Assembly (NCBI RefSeq): GCF_024495425.1
Contig: NZ_JANHJR010000002.1
Coordinates: 496,001 to 560,000, forward strand
Reading direction: 5' to 3'
Origin: Haloarchaeobius litoreus
GTDB taxonomy: Archaea; Halobacteriota; Halobacteria; Halobacteriales; Natrialbaceae
Length of the DNA: 64,000 nt
The position numbers and the translations under genes are program-made. Below, one piece after another: positions 42,834-52,109 of this stretch. Each line of letters opens with the position of its first letter. Position 1 is the stretch's first letter. The notes under the pieces were generated by a model. That model worked only from the letters and a program-made list of their open reading frames with translations. It did no database searches and was not told the origin of the DNA.

Positions 42834-44357
42834 TCACTCCTCGCCAGCGTCGGCCTCCCGCACCGTCCCCCCGCCCAGTCCAGCCCACTCGACCCGGTAG
42901 CCGAGCCGCGAGAGCGTCGCGCTCGCGTCGTCCAGCCCGAACTCGTCGAGGACCGCCTCCGCCTCGTCGAGGTCCATCCCGGCTTCGACGCGTTCGCCCA
43001 CCGCGTCGAGCACCGATGGACGCACGAGCGTCCGTCCGACGCGCTCGTGCTCGGGGAACGACTTCCCTTCGACGGCGCTCTCGCTGACGCCGTGGCGGTT
43101 CGCCAGTGCCGACAGCGTCACCACGTCGTCGTCCGGCACCAGTTCGTCCGGCAGGCCCGAGGCGGCCGCCGCCACCAGCTCGTCCTCGTAGCGCCGGAGC
43201 GCGTCACGGACGGCCTTCACCCGTACCCGCTCCGAGTACGTGACGACGCGGTGGTCCATCGCCGCGATGTCCTCGCCGACGCCGAGCGATTCGTCGACCG
43301 CGACGAGCATCTCCACGTCCTCCAGGTCGTCGAGCTGTGCGAGCTTCTTCGCGACGTACTCCGGCGTCCAGAAGCCCATCACCTCGAAGTAGACGCGGAA
43401 CTCGTCATCGCCCGGGAGCCAGTCGAACGCGAAGTCGGGGATCATCACCCGCGAGCCGGTCGCGAGCGGCTCGGGCTCCCGGACGATGTCCCAGTCCAGC
43501 CCGAGCGATTCGAAGCGCGTCGCCACGTCGCGCTCGACCTGACTGTCGAACTCGACCTCGGCGACGGGCTCCGTGCCGGGCACTCGAACGGGGTCCTCGT
43601 CGGTGAGCACCAGTTCGCGCTCGGTGCCGCGATCGTCGATGGTCGCCGACAGCCGCCAGTCGTCGGTCTTCGCGACGGTGCGGAGCAGCCGGGCGAACCG
43701 GGTGCCGTAGCGGCGCGACCGTCGGAAGAGCGCATCGGGACCGGTGACGACGACCTCGCGACCGTCGTCCGTCCGCCGGATCTCGTACATCAGCCGGAGG
43801 CGCTTGACCGCCGAGACGAGCGCCTTCGGGTCCGACGAGCGTGCGCGGACCTCCGTCGCGTCGAACAGCGCCGTCTGCGCCAGCGAAAGGTTGTACTGCG
43901 CGACGAGTTCGGCGGGGGACCACGGCGCGTCGACGCTCGCGAGCACCTGCCGGTCCTCGAGGTCGGCGTACAGCGACCTGGCGAGTGCCTCGGGGGCGAC
44001 GCCGCGGTCGGCGGCCGCCCGTGCGAGTGCCTCGTCCCGCTCCGCGGTGGTGACGACGCCCACTCGCTCGGCGGCCGCGAACGCGGCGCGGCGCGCCCGT
44101 TCCGGTTCGACGGGCGCACGAGTCTCCAGCGTCGTCTCCCGTTCGAGGAGCTTCGCGAACCCGCGGACGAGCTTGAAGTCGGGTGCGTCGGCCTCCAGCT
44201 CGGCGAGCGCGTCCTGCAGGTCGCCCCACTGCTCGCCGACGTGGCCCTGATACACGCCGAGGACGCGTGCTGCGAGCGCTTCGTGCTCCGGGTCGGCGAA
44301 CTGCGGGTGGTAGCCCCCACCGGCACGGGACACCCGGAGCAGGTCCTTCGTTAGCAT
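42834..44357 (-). CDS. DUF790 family nuclease, Bax1-like (partner of XPB)
   Basis: 507 residues. It begins MLTKDLLRVSRAGGGYHPQFAD, and the C-terminal half has the DUF790 nuclease pattern: VEFDSQVERDVATRFESLGLDW, then VMIPDFAFDW and VYFEVMGFWTPEYVAKKL, with the acidic D and E-x-x residues of an PD-(D/E)XK-like core. Bax1 is an endonuclease that works with the XPB helicase in archaeal DNA repair. The XPB gene lies 0.5 kb away on the same strand, separated by a lipoprotein gene on the opposite strand. I start at the ATG at 44357. Confidence 0.88.
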   Translation of the reverse strand: MLTKDLLRVSRAGGGYHPQFADPEHEALAARVLGVYQGHVGEQWGDLQDALAELEADAPDFKLVRGFAKLLERETTLETRAPVEPERARRAAFAAAERVGVVTTAERDEALARAAADRGVAPEALARSLYADLEDRQVLASVDAPWSPAELVAQYNLSLAQTALFDATEVRARSSDPKALVSAVKRLRLMYEIRRTDDGREVVVTGPDALFRRSRRYGTRFARLLRTVAKTDDWRLSATIDDRGTERELVLTDEDPVRVPGTEPVAEVEFDSQVERDVATRFESLGLDWDIVREPEPLATGSRVMIPDFAFDWLPGDDEFRVYFEVMGFWTPEYVAKKLAQLDDLEDVEMLVAVDESLGVGEDIAAMDHRVVTYSERVRVKAVRDALRRYEDELVAAAASGLPDELVPDDDVVTLSALANRHGVSESAVEGKSFPEHERVGRTLVRPSVLDAVGERVEAGMDLDEAEAVLDEFGLDDASATLSRLGYRVEWAGLGGGTVREADAGEE

Positions 44358-44446
44358 CGTCTGCCCATGGGGGGTGGGCAGTGAAAAACGCCACTCCCCG
44401 ACGTGAGTCACAAAGGTTTCGTACCGACCGACCGAAGCCGCGGTCG

Positions 44447-44917
44447 ATGCGACGCCGCGCCCTCTGTCGGAGCCTCGTCACCGGGGCCGTGCTGCTTGCC
44501 GGCTGTAGCCGCCGGCCCGGCGACCAGCCCGGTGCCGACCAGCAGCCGCCGCAGACAGAGCCGCCGGTGCCGACGACGGACGGCTCCGGCGACCCGACTA
44601 CCGAGGCCACCCGACGGGCGGGTGAGGGGCTCTCGGTCGGGCTGGAGACCGACGAGACCGACGACGAGTTCCTCGTGACGGCGGTCGTCGCGAACAACCG
44701 GGAGTCGATGGTCGATCTGACCCTCGTTGCCGTCTGGACACGGGACGGAGAGCGGCTGGAACGGGCGCGCCGGGTGCGGCTCGCCGCTGGGGCGACGGGC
44801 CGGTACGAGTTCACGTTCGAGCGTGTCGGTTCGATCTCCTTCGAGTGGCGCGACCCGGGCGCGTCGACTAGCCTCGGCGGCGGCTCGCGACGCGCTCCTC
44901 GGCCGTCTCGGCGCTGA
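44447..44917 (+). CDS. Small Tat/Sec lipoprotein, unknown function
   Basis: 156 residues. The N-terminus MRRRALCRSLVTGAVLLAGC ends in a lipobox with Cys20, after which comes a Pro/Gly/Asp linker (GDQPGADQQPPQTEPPVPTT) and a beta-rich domain with LSVGLETDETDDEFLVTAVV and VWTRDGERLERARRV. It looks like a small extracellular domain. It is inserted, on the opposite strand, between the XPB and Bax1 genes, and its 3' end overlaps the XPB gene by 50 bases. I do not recognise a family. Confidence 0.72.
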   Translation: MRRRALCRSLVTGAVLLAGCSRRPGDQPGADQQPPQTEPPVPTTDGSGDPTTEATRRAGEGLSVGLETDETDDEFLVTAVVANNRESMVDLTLVAVWTRDGERLERARRVRLAAGATGRYEFTFERVGSISFEWRDPGASTSLGGGSRRAPRPSRR

Positions 44918-46232
44918 CGAGCTCGTACAGCAGCGCGCGACCGCCATCGGTCTTCGGTCGCAGGATGCGCCCGAGCCGCTGGGTGAACTCGCGCTCGCTC
45001 CCGCTGCCCGAGAGGATGACGGCGACGTTCGCGTCCGGCACGTCGACACCCTCGTCGAGGACGTTCGAGGTAACGACACGCGAGTAGGTGCCGTCGCGGA
45101 ACTTCTCGAGTACCTCGCGGCGCTCGCTCGTCCCGGTCTCATGCGTGATGGTCGGTATCAGGAACCGTTCTGAGATGTCGTACGCCAGTGCGTTGTGTGC
45201 GGTGAAGACGATGACGCGGTCGCCGCGGTGGTCGTCGAGGATGTCGGCGAGCGCGTCGACCTTCGCCTGGCTGCCCATCATGATGCGCCGGGCACGCTGT
45301 TTCGCCAGTAGCGCCTCGCGGGCTTCGGGGTCCGTGCCGGACCGCTTGATGAGCTCCTGGTAGTCGCTCCCGCTGGTGAACCGGATGTTGCTGCGGGCGA
45401 GGTAGTCGGTGAAGGTGGACTGGTGTTCCTCGTAGCGCTCGCGTTCGTCCGGGGTGAGCTCGACGGTGAGCTGCTTCACGTCGTAGCGGGCGAGGTGGTC
45501 GCCGGCGAGGTCGTCGACGGAGAGCCGGTAGACGAGCGGGCCGACGAGTTCCTCGATGATCTCGTGGGCGTCGTCGGGGCGCTCGAAGGTCGCGGTGAGG
45601 CCCATCCGGGCGGGCGCGGCGAGGAGCCGGCCGATGTCGCGGAAGCCCTCGCCGCCGAGGTGGTGGACCTCGTCGAAGACGACGAGTCCGAAGCGATCGC
45701 CGATGTCCTCGGCCTTGAGGTACGCCGAGTCGTAGGTCGAGACGGTCAGCACCTCCGCGCGCTGTTCGCCACCGCCGAACTGGCCGACCGGGGCGTCGAA
45801 CTCGCGTTCGAGTTCGGTGCGCCACTGGTGGACGAGGTCGAGCGTCGGCACGACGACGAGCGTCGGGGTCTGGAGGCGCTCGATGGCACCGATTGCGACG
45901 ACGGTCTTCCCGCTGCCCGTCGGGAGCTCGATGCAGCCGCGGTTCGGGAGTGGCTCGTCGCCGCCACCCCCTGCTGCCCACGCGTCGAGCGCGTCCTGCT
46001 GGTAGCTGCGCAGCTCGTAGTCGGAGTGGAGGTCGGGGACCGTGTCGAGGGCGAGCACGTCGTCGTCGACCGCGCGGTCGTTGCGGTCGAGCCAGTCGCG
46101 GATCGCGGCGTAGCGGTGCGCTGGCGCACGTCCGGTGTGGCTCCGGGCGTCGTACTCGACGCCGGGGAGCTCGTCGAGGGCGTCGCCCTCGGCGCGGAGC
46201 GTGCCGTCGTCGTAGCGGAGCGAGACCGTCAC
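44868..46232 (-). CDS. XPB-type DNA helicase
   Basis: 454 residues from a GTG start. The Walker A motif is ELPTGSGKT, the DEAH-type box is VFDEVHHLGG, and motif VI is QRLGRILRPKTDGG; it also has LRSYQQDALDAW (Q-motif-like). The N-terminal damage-recognition domain (about residues 1-70) and the R-E-D loop region are consistent with archaeal XPB. It unwinds DNA near lesions and partners with Bax1. The C-terminus overlaps the 3' end of the convergent lipoprotein gene. Confidence 0.9.
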   Translation of the reverse strand: MTVSLRYDDGTLRAEGDALDELPGVEYDARSHTGRAPAHRYAAIRDWLDRNDRAVDDDVLALDTVPDLHSDYELRSYQQDALDAWAAGGGGDEPLPNRGCIELPTGSGKTVVAIGAIERLQTPTLVVVPTLDLVHQWRTELEREFDAPVGQFGGGEQRAEVLTVSTYDSAYLKAEDIGDRFGLVVFDEVHHLGGEGFRDIGRLLAAPARMGLTATFERPDDAHEIIEELVGPLVYRLSVDDLAGDHLARYDVKQLTVELTPDERERYEEHQSTFTDYLARSNIRFTSGSDYQELIKRSGTDPEAREALLAKQRARRIMMGSQAKVDALADILDDHRGDRVIVFTAHNALAYDISERFLIPTITHETGTSERREVLEKFRDGTYSRVVTSNVLDEGVDVPDANVAVILSGSGSEREFTQRLGRILRPKTDGGRALLYELVSAETAEERVASRRRG

Positions 46233-46355
46233 GGGCCGGTGATTGCCACCCGGGCGGGTTACGTGTTCCGGGTGTGTGGGTGGACGGTGGCCTCGGCTGT
46301 TCTCCCTCGCCGCGTACCTGAACCCTTTTGTTCACCCACGGGTTTTGTTTCGCAC

Positions 46356-47387
46356 ATGGACGAAGACGAGGATACGGAGCAGCCGACCCCGGAGCAGGGG
46401 TCGGCAGCCGCAGACGAGCCACCGGAGTCGCCCCCGGAGGAGGCCGAGGAATCCACCGACGACGCGGTGGTCGACGAGGAGCAGACCGCCGAGGCGTCGG
46501 CTGAGTCCGACGCGCCAGCGTCCGACGCGTCCGAGGCCTCGCAGGCGGCGGCCACCGAGGAAGACTCGGCGACGGACGAGGACGCGGCCACCGCAGCGGC
46601 GGACGTGGACGCCGAGCCCGCCGGCTCCCCCGTCGGCGAGGACCTCGTCGGGCGCGCGAGCCAGTACGATGAGGAGCTCGGTGCCGAGGTCGCCGCACTC
46701 GTCGAGCGCGCGTTCGAACTGAAGGACGACGCGGACGACCTCCGGCGCCGAGTCGACGAGCTGGAGGACGAGCGCGCGGAGCTCGAGGAGGAGCGCGAGG
46801 ACCTGAAACAGCGCCTCGTGCGGAAGCAGGCGGACTTCAAGAACTACAAGGAGCGGGCGAAGAAGAAGCAGGACCAGATCCGCGACCGTGCGACGGAGGA
46901 CCTCGTCGAGCGACTCCTGCCGGTCCGGGACAACCTCACCCGTGCGCTCGAACAGGAGGGCGAGGACGCGGACATCCGCGAGGGTGTCGAGGCGACGCTG
47001 CGCGACTTCGACCGCGTGCTGGAGGAGGAGAACGTCGAGGAGATCGTCCCGGCGGAGGGCGACGACGTCGACCCGCAGCGCCACGAGGTGATGGTACGGG
47101 TCGACAGCGAGCTTCCGGAGGGCGACATCGTCGATGTCTACCGACCGGGTTACGAGATGGCCGACAAGGTCATCCAGACGGCGCAGGTGACGGTGAGCAA
47201 CGGGGCCGACCACGAGCCCGAGGAGGCCGTCGCCCTCGGCGGCGAGGTCGAGACCGACGACGACGGCGATGACGATGGGACGGGGGCGTCGGAGACGGCC
47301 GCTGCGGACGACGAGGTGCCGTCGGGCGAGGGCGATGGCGAGGCACCGGAGGGTGAGGAAGCAACCGCCGGTGACAACCGACACTGA
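46356..47387 (+). CDS. grpE: GrpE nucleotide-exchange factor
   Basis: 343 residues, longer than usual because of an acidic N-terminal tail of about 115 residues (runs of Glu, Ala, Ser, Asp) and a C-terminal acidic tail. The core has the long coiled coil (about 125-180, RRVDELEDERAELEEERED) and the GrpE head pattern EIVPAEGDDVDPQRHEVMV and the motif VYRPGYEMADKVIQTAQVTVS. It releases ADP from DnaK. The order grpE, dnaK, dnaJ confirms the call. The extra acidic tails are presumably haloadaptation. Confidence 0.93.
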   Translation: MDEDEDTEQPTPEQGSAAADEPPESPPEEAEESTDDAVVDEEQTAEASAESDAPASDASEASQAAATEEDSATDEDAATAAADVDAEPAGSPVGEDLVGRASQYDEELGAEVAALVERAFELKDDADDLRRRVDELEDERAELEEEREDLKQRLVRKQADFKNYKERAKKKQDQIRDRATEDLVERLLPVRDNLTRALEQEGEDADIREGVEATLRDFDRVLEEENVEEIVPAEGDDVDPQRHEVMVRVDSELPEGDIVDVYRPGYEMADKVIQTAQVTVSNGADHEPEEAVALGGEVETDDDGDDDGTGASETAAADDEVPSGEGDGEAPEGEEATAGDNRH

Positions 47388-47502
47388 CGGCGGTCAGCGG
47401 CCGCAAGCGTAAAGCCAATCTCGACGAACGCGAAAATTAGCTCTGCGGGCGGCATGTCGGCGAGTAACGGCTTTAATTCGTTGGATAGTCGAGTAAAGCA
47501 AG

Positions 47503-47510
47503 TTTTAAAA
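47503..47510 (+). promoter_or_regulatory. Probable TATA box of dnaK
   Basis: TTTTAAAA lies 27-34 bases before the dnaK ATG in an AT-richer stretch (47470-47535). The distance means a short or absent leader. I saw no clear heat-shock operator palindrome. Confidence 0.55.
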
Positions 47511-47536
47511 CCTCAAGCGAGTTAGTAGACTGTAAC

Positions 47537-49429
47537 ATGGCGAGCAACAAGATAATCGGAATCGACCTTGGGACGACCAACTCCGCGTTCGCGGTGATGG
47601 AAGGTGGCGACCCCGAGATCATCGTCAACAGCGAGGGGAACCGGACGACGCCCTCCGTCGTCGCGTTCACGGACGACGGCGAGCGACTCGTCGGCAAACC
47701 GGCGAAGAACCAGGCCATCCAGAACCCCGAGCGCACCATCGCGTCCATCAAGCGCCACATGGGCGAGGACGACTACACCGTCGAGATCGACGGCGAGGAC
47801 TACACGCCGGAGGAGATCTCGGCGATGATCCTCCAGAAGATCAAGCGCGACGCCGAGGAGTACCTCGGCGAGGACGTCGAGAAGGCAGTCATCACGGTGC
47901 CGGCGTACTTCAGCGACCGCCAGCGCCAGGCGACGAAGGACGCCGGCGAGATCGCCGGCTTCGAGGTCGAGCGCATCATCAACGAGCCGACCGCCGCCGC
48001 GATGGCGTACGGGCTCGACGACGACTCCGACCAGACCGTCCTCGTCTACGACCTCGGGGGCGGCACGTTCGACGTCTCCATCCTCGACCTCGGTGGCGGC
48101 GTCTACGAGGTCGTCGCCACGAACGGCGACAACGACCTCGGTGGCGACGACTGGGACGAGGCCATCATCGACTGGCTCGCCGACGAGTTCGAGAACGACC
48201 ACGGCATCGACCTGCGCGAGGACCGGCAGGCGCTCCAGCGCCTGAAGGACGCCGCCGAGGAGGCGAAGATCGAGCTCAGTAGTCGAAAGGAGACGGAGAT
48301 CAACCTCCCGTTCATCACGGCGACCGACGACGGTCCCATCCACCTGGAGAAGTCGGTGACGCGGGCGAAGTTCGAGAACCTCACGAGCGACCTCATCGAC
48401 CGCACGGTCGAGCCGACCGAGCAGGCACTGGCGGACGCGAGCTACGACAAGGACGACATCGACGAGGTGCTGCTCGTCGGGGGCTCCACCCGGATGCCCC
48501 AGGTCAAGGAGAAGGTCTCCGAGCTCATCGGCCAGGAGCCCAAGAAGAACGTCAACCCGGACGAGGCCGTCGCGCTGGGCGCTGCCATCCAGGGCGGCGT
48601 GCTCGGCGGCGAGGTCGACGACATCGTCCTGCTCGACGTGACGCCGCTGTCGCTCGGTATCGAGGTCAAGGGTGGCCTGTTCGAGCGTCTCATCGAGAAG
48701 AACACCACCATCCCGACCGAGGAGTCGAAGATCTTCACCACGGCCGCGGACAGCCAGACGTCCGTGCAGGTCCGCGTGTTCCAGGGTGAACGCGAGATGG
48801 CCGAGGACAACGAGCTGCTCGGCGAGTTCCACCTGACCGGTATCCCGCCGGCACCGGCCGGAACGCCGCAGATCGAGGTCACGTTCAGCATCGACGAGAA
48901 CGGCATCGTGAACGTCTCCGCCGAGGACAAGGGGTCGGGCAACCGCGAGGACATCACCATCGAGGGTGGTGCCGGTCTCTCGGACGCCGAGATCGACCAG
49001 ATGCAGGCCGAGGCCGAGGAGCACGCCGAGGAGGACCGCCAGCGCCGCGAGCGCATCGAGGCGAAGAACAACGCCGAGGCGACGCTCCAGCGCGCCGAGA
49101 CGCTGCTCGAGGAGAACGAGGAGGCCGTCGACGACGACCTGCGCGAGACCATCGAGGCCGAGATGGACGAGGTCGAGGCGGTCATCTCGGACGACGATGC
49201 GAGCAAGGACGAGATCGAGGCCGCCGCGGAGTCGCTCTCGAAGGAGCTGCAGGAGATCGGCAAGCAGATGTACGAGGGTGCGGCGGCCCCGAACGGTGGC
49301 ATGGGTGGCGGCGCGGCCGGCGGCGCAGCCCCCGGCGGCGACGCGGCCGAGGACGACGAGGAGTTCGTCGACGCCGACTTCGAGGACGTCGAGGACGACG
49401 CCGATGCGGCCGAGGACGACGAGGAGTAA
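47537..49429 (+). CDS. dnaK: Molecular chaperone DnaK (Hsp70)
   Basis: 630 residues, standard length. The ATPase domain begins [17 protein letters not shown] and has the phosphate-2 segment [17 protein letters not shown] and the adenosine motif [12 protein letters not shown]; the peptide-binding domain has [14 protein letters not shown]. The tail is Gly/Ala-rich followed by acidic residues ([16 protein letters not shown]). Core function is ATP-driven peptide binding with DnaJ and GrpE. Confidence 0.97.
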   Translation: MASNKIIGIDLGTTNSAFAVMEGGDPEIIVNSEGNRTTPSVVAFTDDGERLVGKPAKNQAIQNPERTIASIKRHMGEDDYTVEIDGEDYTPEEISAMILQKIKRDAEEYLGEDVEKAVITVPAYFSDRQRQATKDAGEIAGFEVERIINEPTAAAMAYGLDDDSDQTVLVYDLGGGTFDVSILDLGGGVYEVVATNGDNDLGGDDWDEAIIDWLADEFENDHGIDLREDRQALQRLKDAAEEAKIELSSRKETEINLPFITATDDGPIHLEKSVTRAKFENLTSDLIDRTVEPTEQALADASYDKDDIDEVLLVGGSTRMPQVKEKVSELIGQEPKKNVNPDEAVALGAAIQGGVLGGEVDDIVLLDVTPLSLGIEVKGGLFERLIEKNTTIPTEESKIFTTAADSQTSVQVRVFQGEREMAEDNELLGEFHLTGIPPAPAGTPQIEVTFSIDENGIVNVSAEDKGSGNREDITIEGGAGLSDAEIDQMQAEAEEHAEEDRQRRERIEAKNNAEATLQRAETLLEENEEAVDDDLRETIEAEMDEVEAVISDDDASKDEIEAAAESLSKELQEIGKQMYEGAAAPNGGMGGGAAGGAAPGGDAAEDDEEFVDADFEDVEDDADAAEDDEE

Positions 49430-49531
49430 GTAGTCGAATCCGGCGACGGCAGCCCCGTCGTCGAGCGGGATACGCTCGCCAGCCGAACCCGTTCTTTTCA
49501 AGTGTTCCAATCCGCTACAGTGTGATAACCA

Positions 49532-50707
49532 ATGAGTGAGGACTTCTACGACGTTCTCGGTGTCGGCAGGGACGCGTCCGAGGACGAGATCAAGCAGGCC
49601 TACCGGAAGAAGGCCGCCGAGTACCATCCGGACGTGTCCGACGCGGAGGACGCCGAGGAGAAGTTCAAGCAGGTGAAGAAGGCGAAGGAGGTCCTCACCG
49701 ACGACCAGAAGCGCCAGGCGTACGACCGCCTCGGCCACGAGCGCTTCGAGCAGGCCGAGAAGCGCGGCGGCTTCGACCAGGGCGCGGGCGGCGGCGCTGG
49801 CGGCTTCGGCGGCGGTCGCGGTGGGGACCCATTCGGCGGCCAGGGTGGCATGGGTGGCATCAACGACATCTTCGAGCAGTTCTTCGGCGGCGGCCAGGGC
49901 GGCCAGCGCTCACGCGACCGTGGCCCACAGCCCGGCCGCGACCTCCGCACGCAGATCACACTCGACCTCGAGGAGGTGTACGAGGGCGTCGAGAAGCAGG
50001 TGACCATCTCCCGACCCGCACACTGTGACACGTGCGAGGGGGAGGGCCACCCGCCCGACGCCGACGTCGAGACCTGCCCCGACTGCAACGGCCAGGGTCG
50101 GGTGACACGCGTCCAGCAGACCCCGCTGGGGCGCGTCCAGCAGACCCAGACCTGCCCCCGCTGCGAGGGCGACGGCGAGCTGTACGACGAGCAGTGCGCG
50201 GACTGCGGCGGCGACGGCGTCGTCGCCGAGGAGGCCTCCCTGAGCGTCGAGATCCCCCCCGGCGTGCAGAACGGCCAGACCATCCGCATGGGCGGTGAGG
50301 GTGCGGTCGGCGACCCCGGCGCACCCCGTGGCGACCTCATCATCGAGGTCAGCGTCGCCGACCACGACTCCTTCGAGCGCGAGGGCGACGACCTCTACCA
50401 CCGGCTGCCCATCTCCTTCCCGCAGGCCGTCTTCGGCGACACCGTCGAGATCGAGACGCTGGGGGGCCGCGTCGAACTCGAGATCCCCGAGGGCACCCAG
50501 AGCGGCGAGACCTTCCGCCTGCGCGGCAAGGGGATGCCCCACCTCCGTCGGCGCGGCAACGGTGACCTGTTCGTCCAGGCTCACGTGGTGACGCCGTCGG
50601 ACCTGAACGAGGAGCAGCGCGAGGCGCTGGAGGCGTTCGCCGAGGCGGGCGGCGAGGACATCGAGGTCAAGAAGGGGTTCTTCGAGAAGATCGAGAGCTT
50701 CTTCTGA
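49532..50707 (+). CDS. dnaJ: Co-chaperone DnaJ (type I Hsp40)
   Basis: 391 residues. J domain with YHPDVS (HPD at about 32-34), then a Gly/Phe-rich region (about 75-130), four CxxCxGxG zinc repeats (CDTCEGEG, CPDCNGQG, CPRCEGDG, CADCGGDG) and the C-terminal peptide-binding region. All four repeats are complete, so it is a full type I J protein that stimulates DnaK ATPase and binds unfolded chains. It has its own upstream gap of 102 bases and may be transcribed separately from dnaK. Confidence 0.97.
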   Translation: MSEDFYDVLGVGRDASEDEIKQAYRKKAAEYHPDVSDAEDAEEKFKQVKKAKEVLTDDQKRQAYDRLGHERFEQAEKRGGFDQGAGGGAGGFGGGRGGDPFGGQGGMGGINDIFEQFFGGGQGGQRSRDRGPQPGRDLRTQITLDLEEVYEGVEKQVTISRPAHCDTCEGEGHPPDADVETCPDCNGQGRVTRVQQTPLGRVQQTQTCPRCEGDGELYDEQCADCGGDGVVAEEASLSVEIPPGVQNGQTIRMGGEGAVGDPGAPRGDLIIEVSVADHDSFEREGDDLYHRLPISFPQAVFGDTVEIETLGGRVELEIPEGTQSGETFRLRGKGMPHLRRRGNGDLFVQAHVVTPSDLNEEQREALEAFAEAGGEDIEVKKGFFEKIESFF

Positions 50708-50792
50708 ACGACTGTTCGTGATCTGGTTCCGCTGGTGAGCGAGTTCGTGACCGACGAGTCTCGGCCTTCGCAGGAACGTCCGGTGACTCGAA

Positions 50793-50800
50793 CAGCCAGA
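50793..50800 (+). repeat. Dispersed intergenic element, copy D (CAGCCAGA core)
   Basis: CAGCCAGA, preceded by GGAACGTC at 50773-50780, in the 191-base gap after dnaJ. The core only is kept; the flank diverges. Weaker than copies A, B and C. Confidence 0.4.
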
Positions 50801-50898
50801 GATCGCCGAGACCTTCGCCCATTTCAGTCACCCGAGAGCAACGTCTCCGGCACCGGAGACTCCACGCACTTTTCCCGGCCTGCGCCCAACGTCGGGGT

Positions 50899-51609
50899 AT
50901 GCAGACGCTCGCCGACGTGCTGGCACGGGAGCGACGGGGCGACGCGCCCGCGCTCTACGCGGAGGGGCCGACGACGCAGCGCTACGACTACCGGCGCTTC
51001 CTGACGACGGCGTGGAAGACGGGCAACCTCCTGCACAAGCGCGGCGTGCGGACGGGAGCGACCGTCGCGATCGTCCCGTCGGCGCGCGCCCAGCCGGTGC
51101 TCACCTTCCTCGGGGCGTCGCTGCTGGGAGCGGTGACGCGATTCTCCCCGCCCAGAGCGGTCGAGGCGCGGGCGTTCGTCGCGCCGACCGACCGGCTCGC
51201 GGAGTACGACATCGCGCCGGGAACCGCGACGGTCGGCTACGGCGCGGACCCGGAGAGCCCGGCGCACGACTACTGGGAGGGTGGGGTCTGGAGCGAGAAC
51301 CCGACGATGCCGCCCGAGCCCGCCGCGCCGTCGGACCCGATTCTCGACGACGGCGACCGGCAGTACACACACGCGGACCTGCTCGCCGGGGCGACGTGGG
51401 CCGTCGAGGAGCTGGGGCTGGCTGCCGACGACACGGTGGCGGTCGGTGGGACGGTCTCCTCGCCGCCGGTCATCGCGGCGGGCATCCTCGCGCCGCTGGT
51501 CGCGGGAGCGTCCATCCGACTCGACGGTGGCGACGAGGAGCACGTCGCGGTCGAGGGCGGCGGGAGCGTCGACGTGTCGGCGGGGTTCTTCGATCGGGAG
51601 TCGGGGTGA
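50899..51609 (+). CDS. Truncated acyl-CoA synthetase-like protein
   Basis: 236 residues. The N-terminal 90 residues (LADVLARERRGDAPALYAEGP, YDYRRFLTTAWKTGNLLHKRGV, GATVAIVPSARAQPVLTFLGASLLGAV) align with the start of AMP-dependent acyl-CoA synthetases, and a second similar block starts DDGDRQYTHADLLAGATW. The adenylation motifs (S/T-G-T-T-G-x-P-K and the R-x-D hinge) are missing, so it cannot be an active ligase. It may be a conserved haloarchaeal non-catalytic relative or a decayed gene; no frameshift is seen, so the former seems likelier. Confidence 0.65.
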   Translation: MQTLADVLARERRGDAPALYAEGPTTQRYDYRRFLTTAWKTGNLLHKRGVRTGATVAIVPSARAQPVLTFLGASLLGAVTRFSPPRAVEARAFVAPTDRLAEYDIAPGTATVGYGADPESPAHDYWEGGVWSENPTMPPEPAAPSDPILDDGDRQYTHADLLAGATWAVEELGLAADDTVAVGGTVSSPPVIAAGILAPLVAGASIRLDGGDEEHVAVEGGGSVDVSAGFFDRESG

Positions 51610-51665
51610 CGGACGCCCGACAGCTTGGACGTGAGCTTATCCGCGAGAGTGACGTCTCTTCTGGT

Positions 51666-52106
51666 ATGAGCGAACGCGCCATCGAGCACGAGGCATCGAC
51701 CGAGGATCACCCGGACGCGACGTTGGCGTCGGCGGGCGACATCATCACGGGGTTGCTCGACCGCGTGACCGAGTCGGCCGCCGTGCGCGCGGTGTACGGC
51801 GAGCCCGTCGAGGCGCACGGCCGGACTGTCATCCCGGTCGCGAAGGTCGCCTACGGCCTCGGCGCGGGGAGTGGCACCGACGCCGGCGAAGCCGAGGAGG
51901 ACGACGGTGAGGGAGCGCACGAGAGCGGCGGCAGCGGTGGCGGCGCTGGCGTCGCGGCCCGACCGGTCGGCGTGGTCGAGGTGACCGACGACGGCACGCG
52001 GTTCGTCCGGTTCGACGACCGCCGCAAGCTCGCGCTCGGGCTCGGCCTCGGCCTCGGCGTCGTCCTCGGCTACCTGCTCGGGCGTCGCCGACGCGGTGGC
52101 GACTGA
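51666..52106 (+). CDS. GerW/YtfJ-like protein with C-terminal membrane anchor
   Basis: 146 residues. After a short acidic N-terminus comes VRAVYGEPVEAHGRTVIPVAKVAYGLGAGSG, the GerW (YtfJ) pattern in which a strand pair surrounds GRTVIPVA, then a Gly/Ser/Glu linker, VARPVGVVEVTDDGTRFVRFDD, and a final hydrophobic segment (ALGLGLGLGVVLGYLLG) with a basic tail. In spore-formers GerW is needed for lysozyme-type germination; archaeal relatives have no assigned role. The added membrane anchor is notable. Confidence 0.8.
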   Translation: MSERAIEHEASTEDHPDATLASAGDIITGLLDRVTESAAVRAVYGEPVEAHGRTVIPVAKVAYGLGAGSGTDAGEAEEDDGEGAHESGGSGGGAGVAARPVGVVEVTDDGTRFVRFDDRRKLALGLGLGLGVVLGYLLGRRRRGGD

Positions 52107-52109
52107 GGG

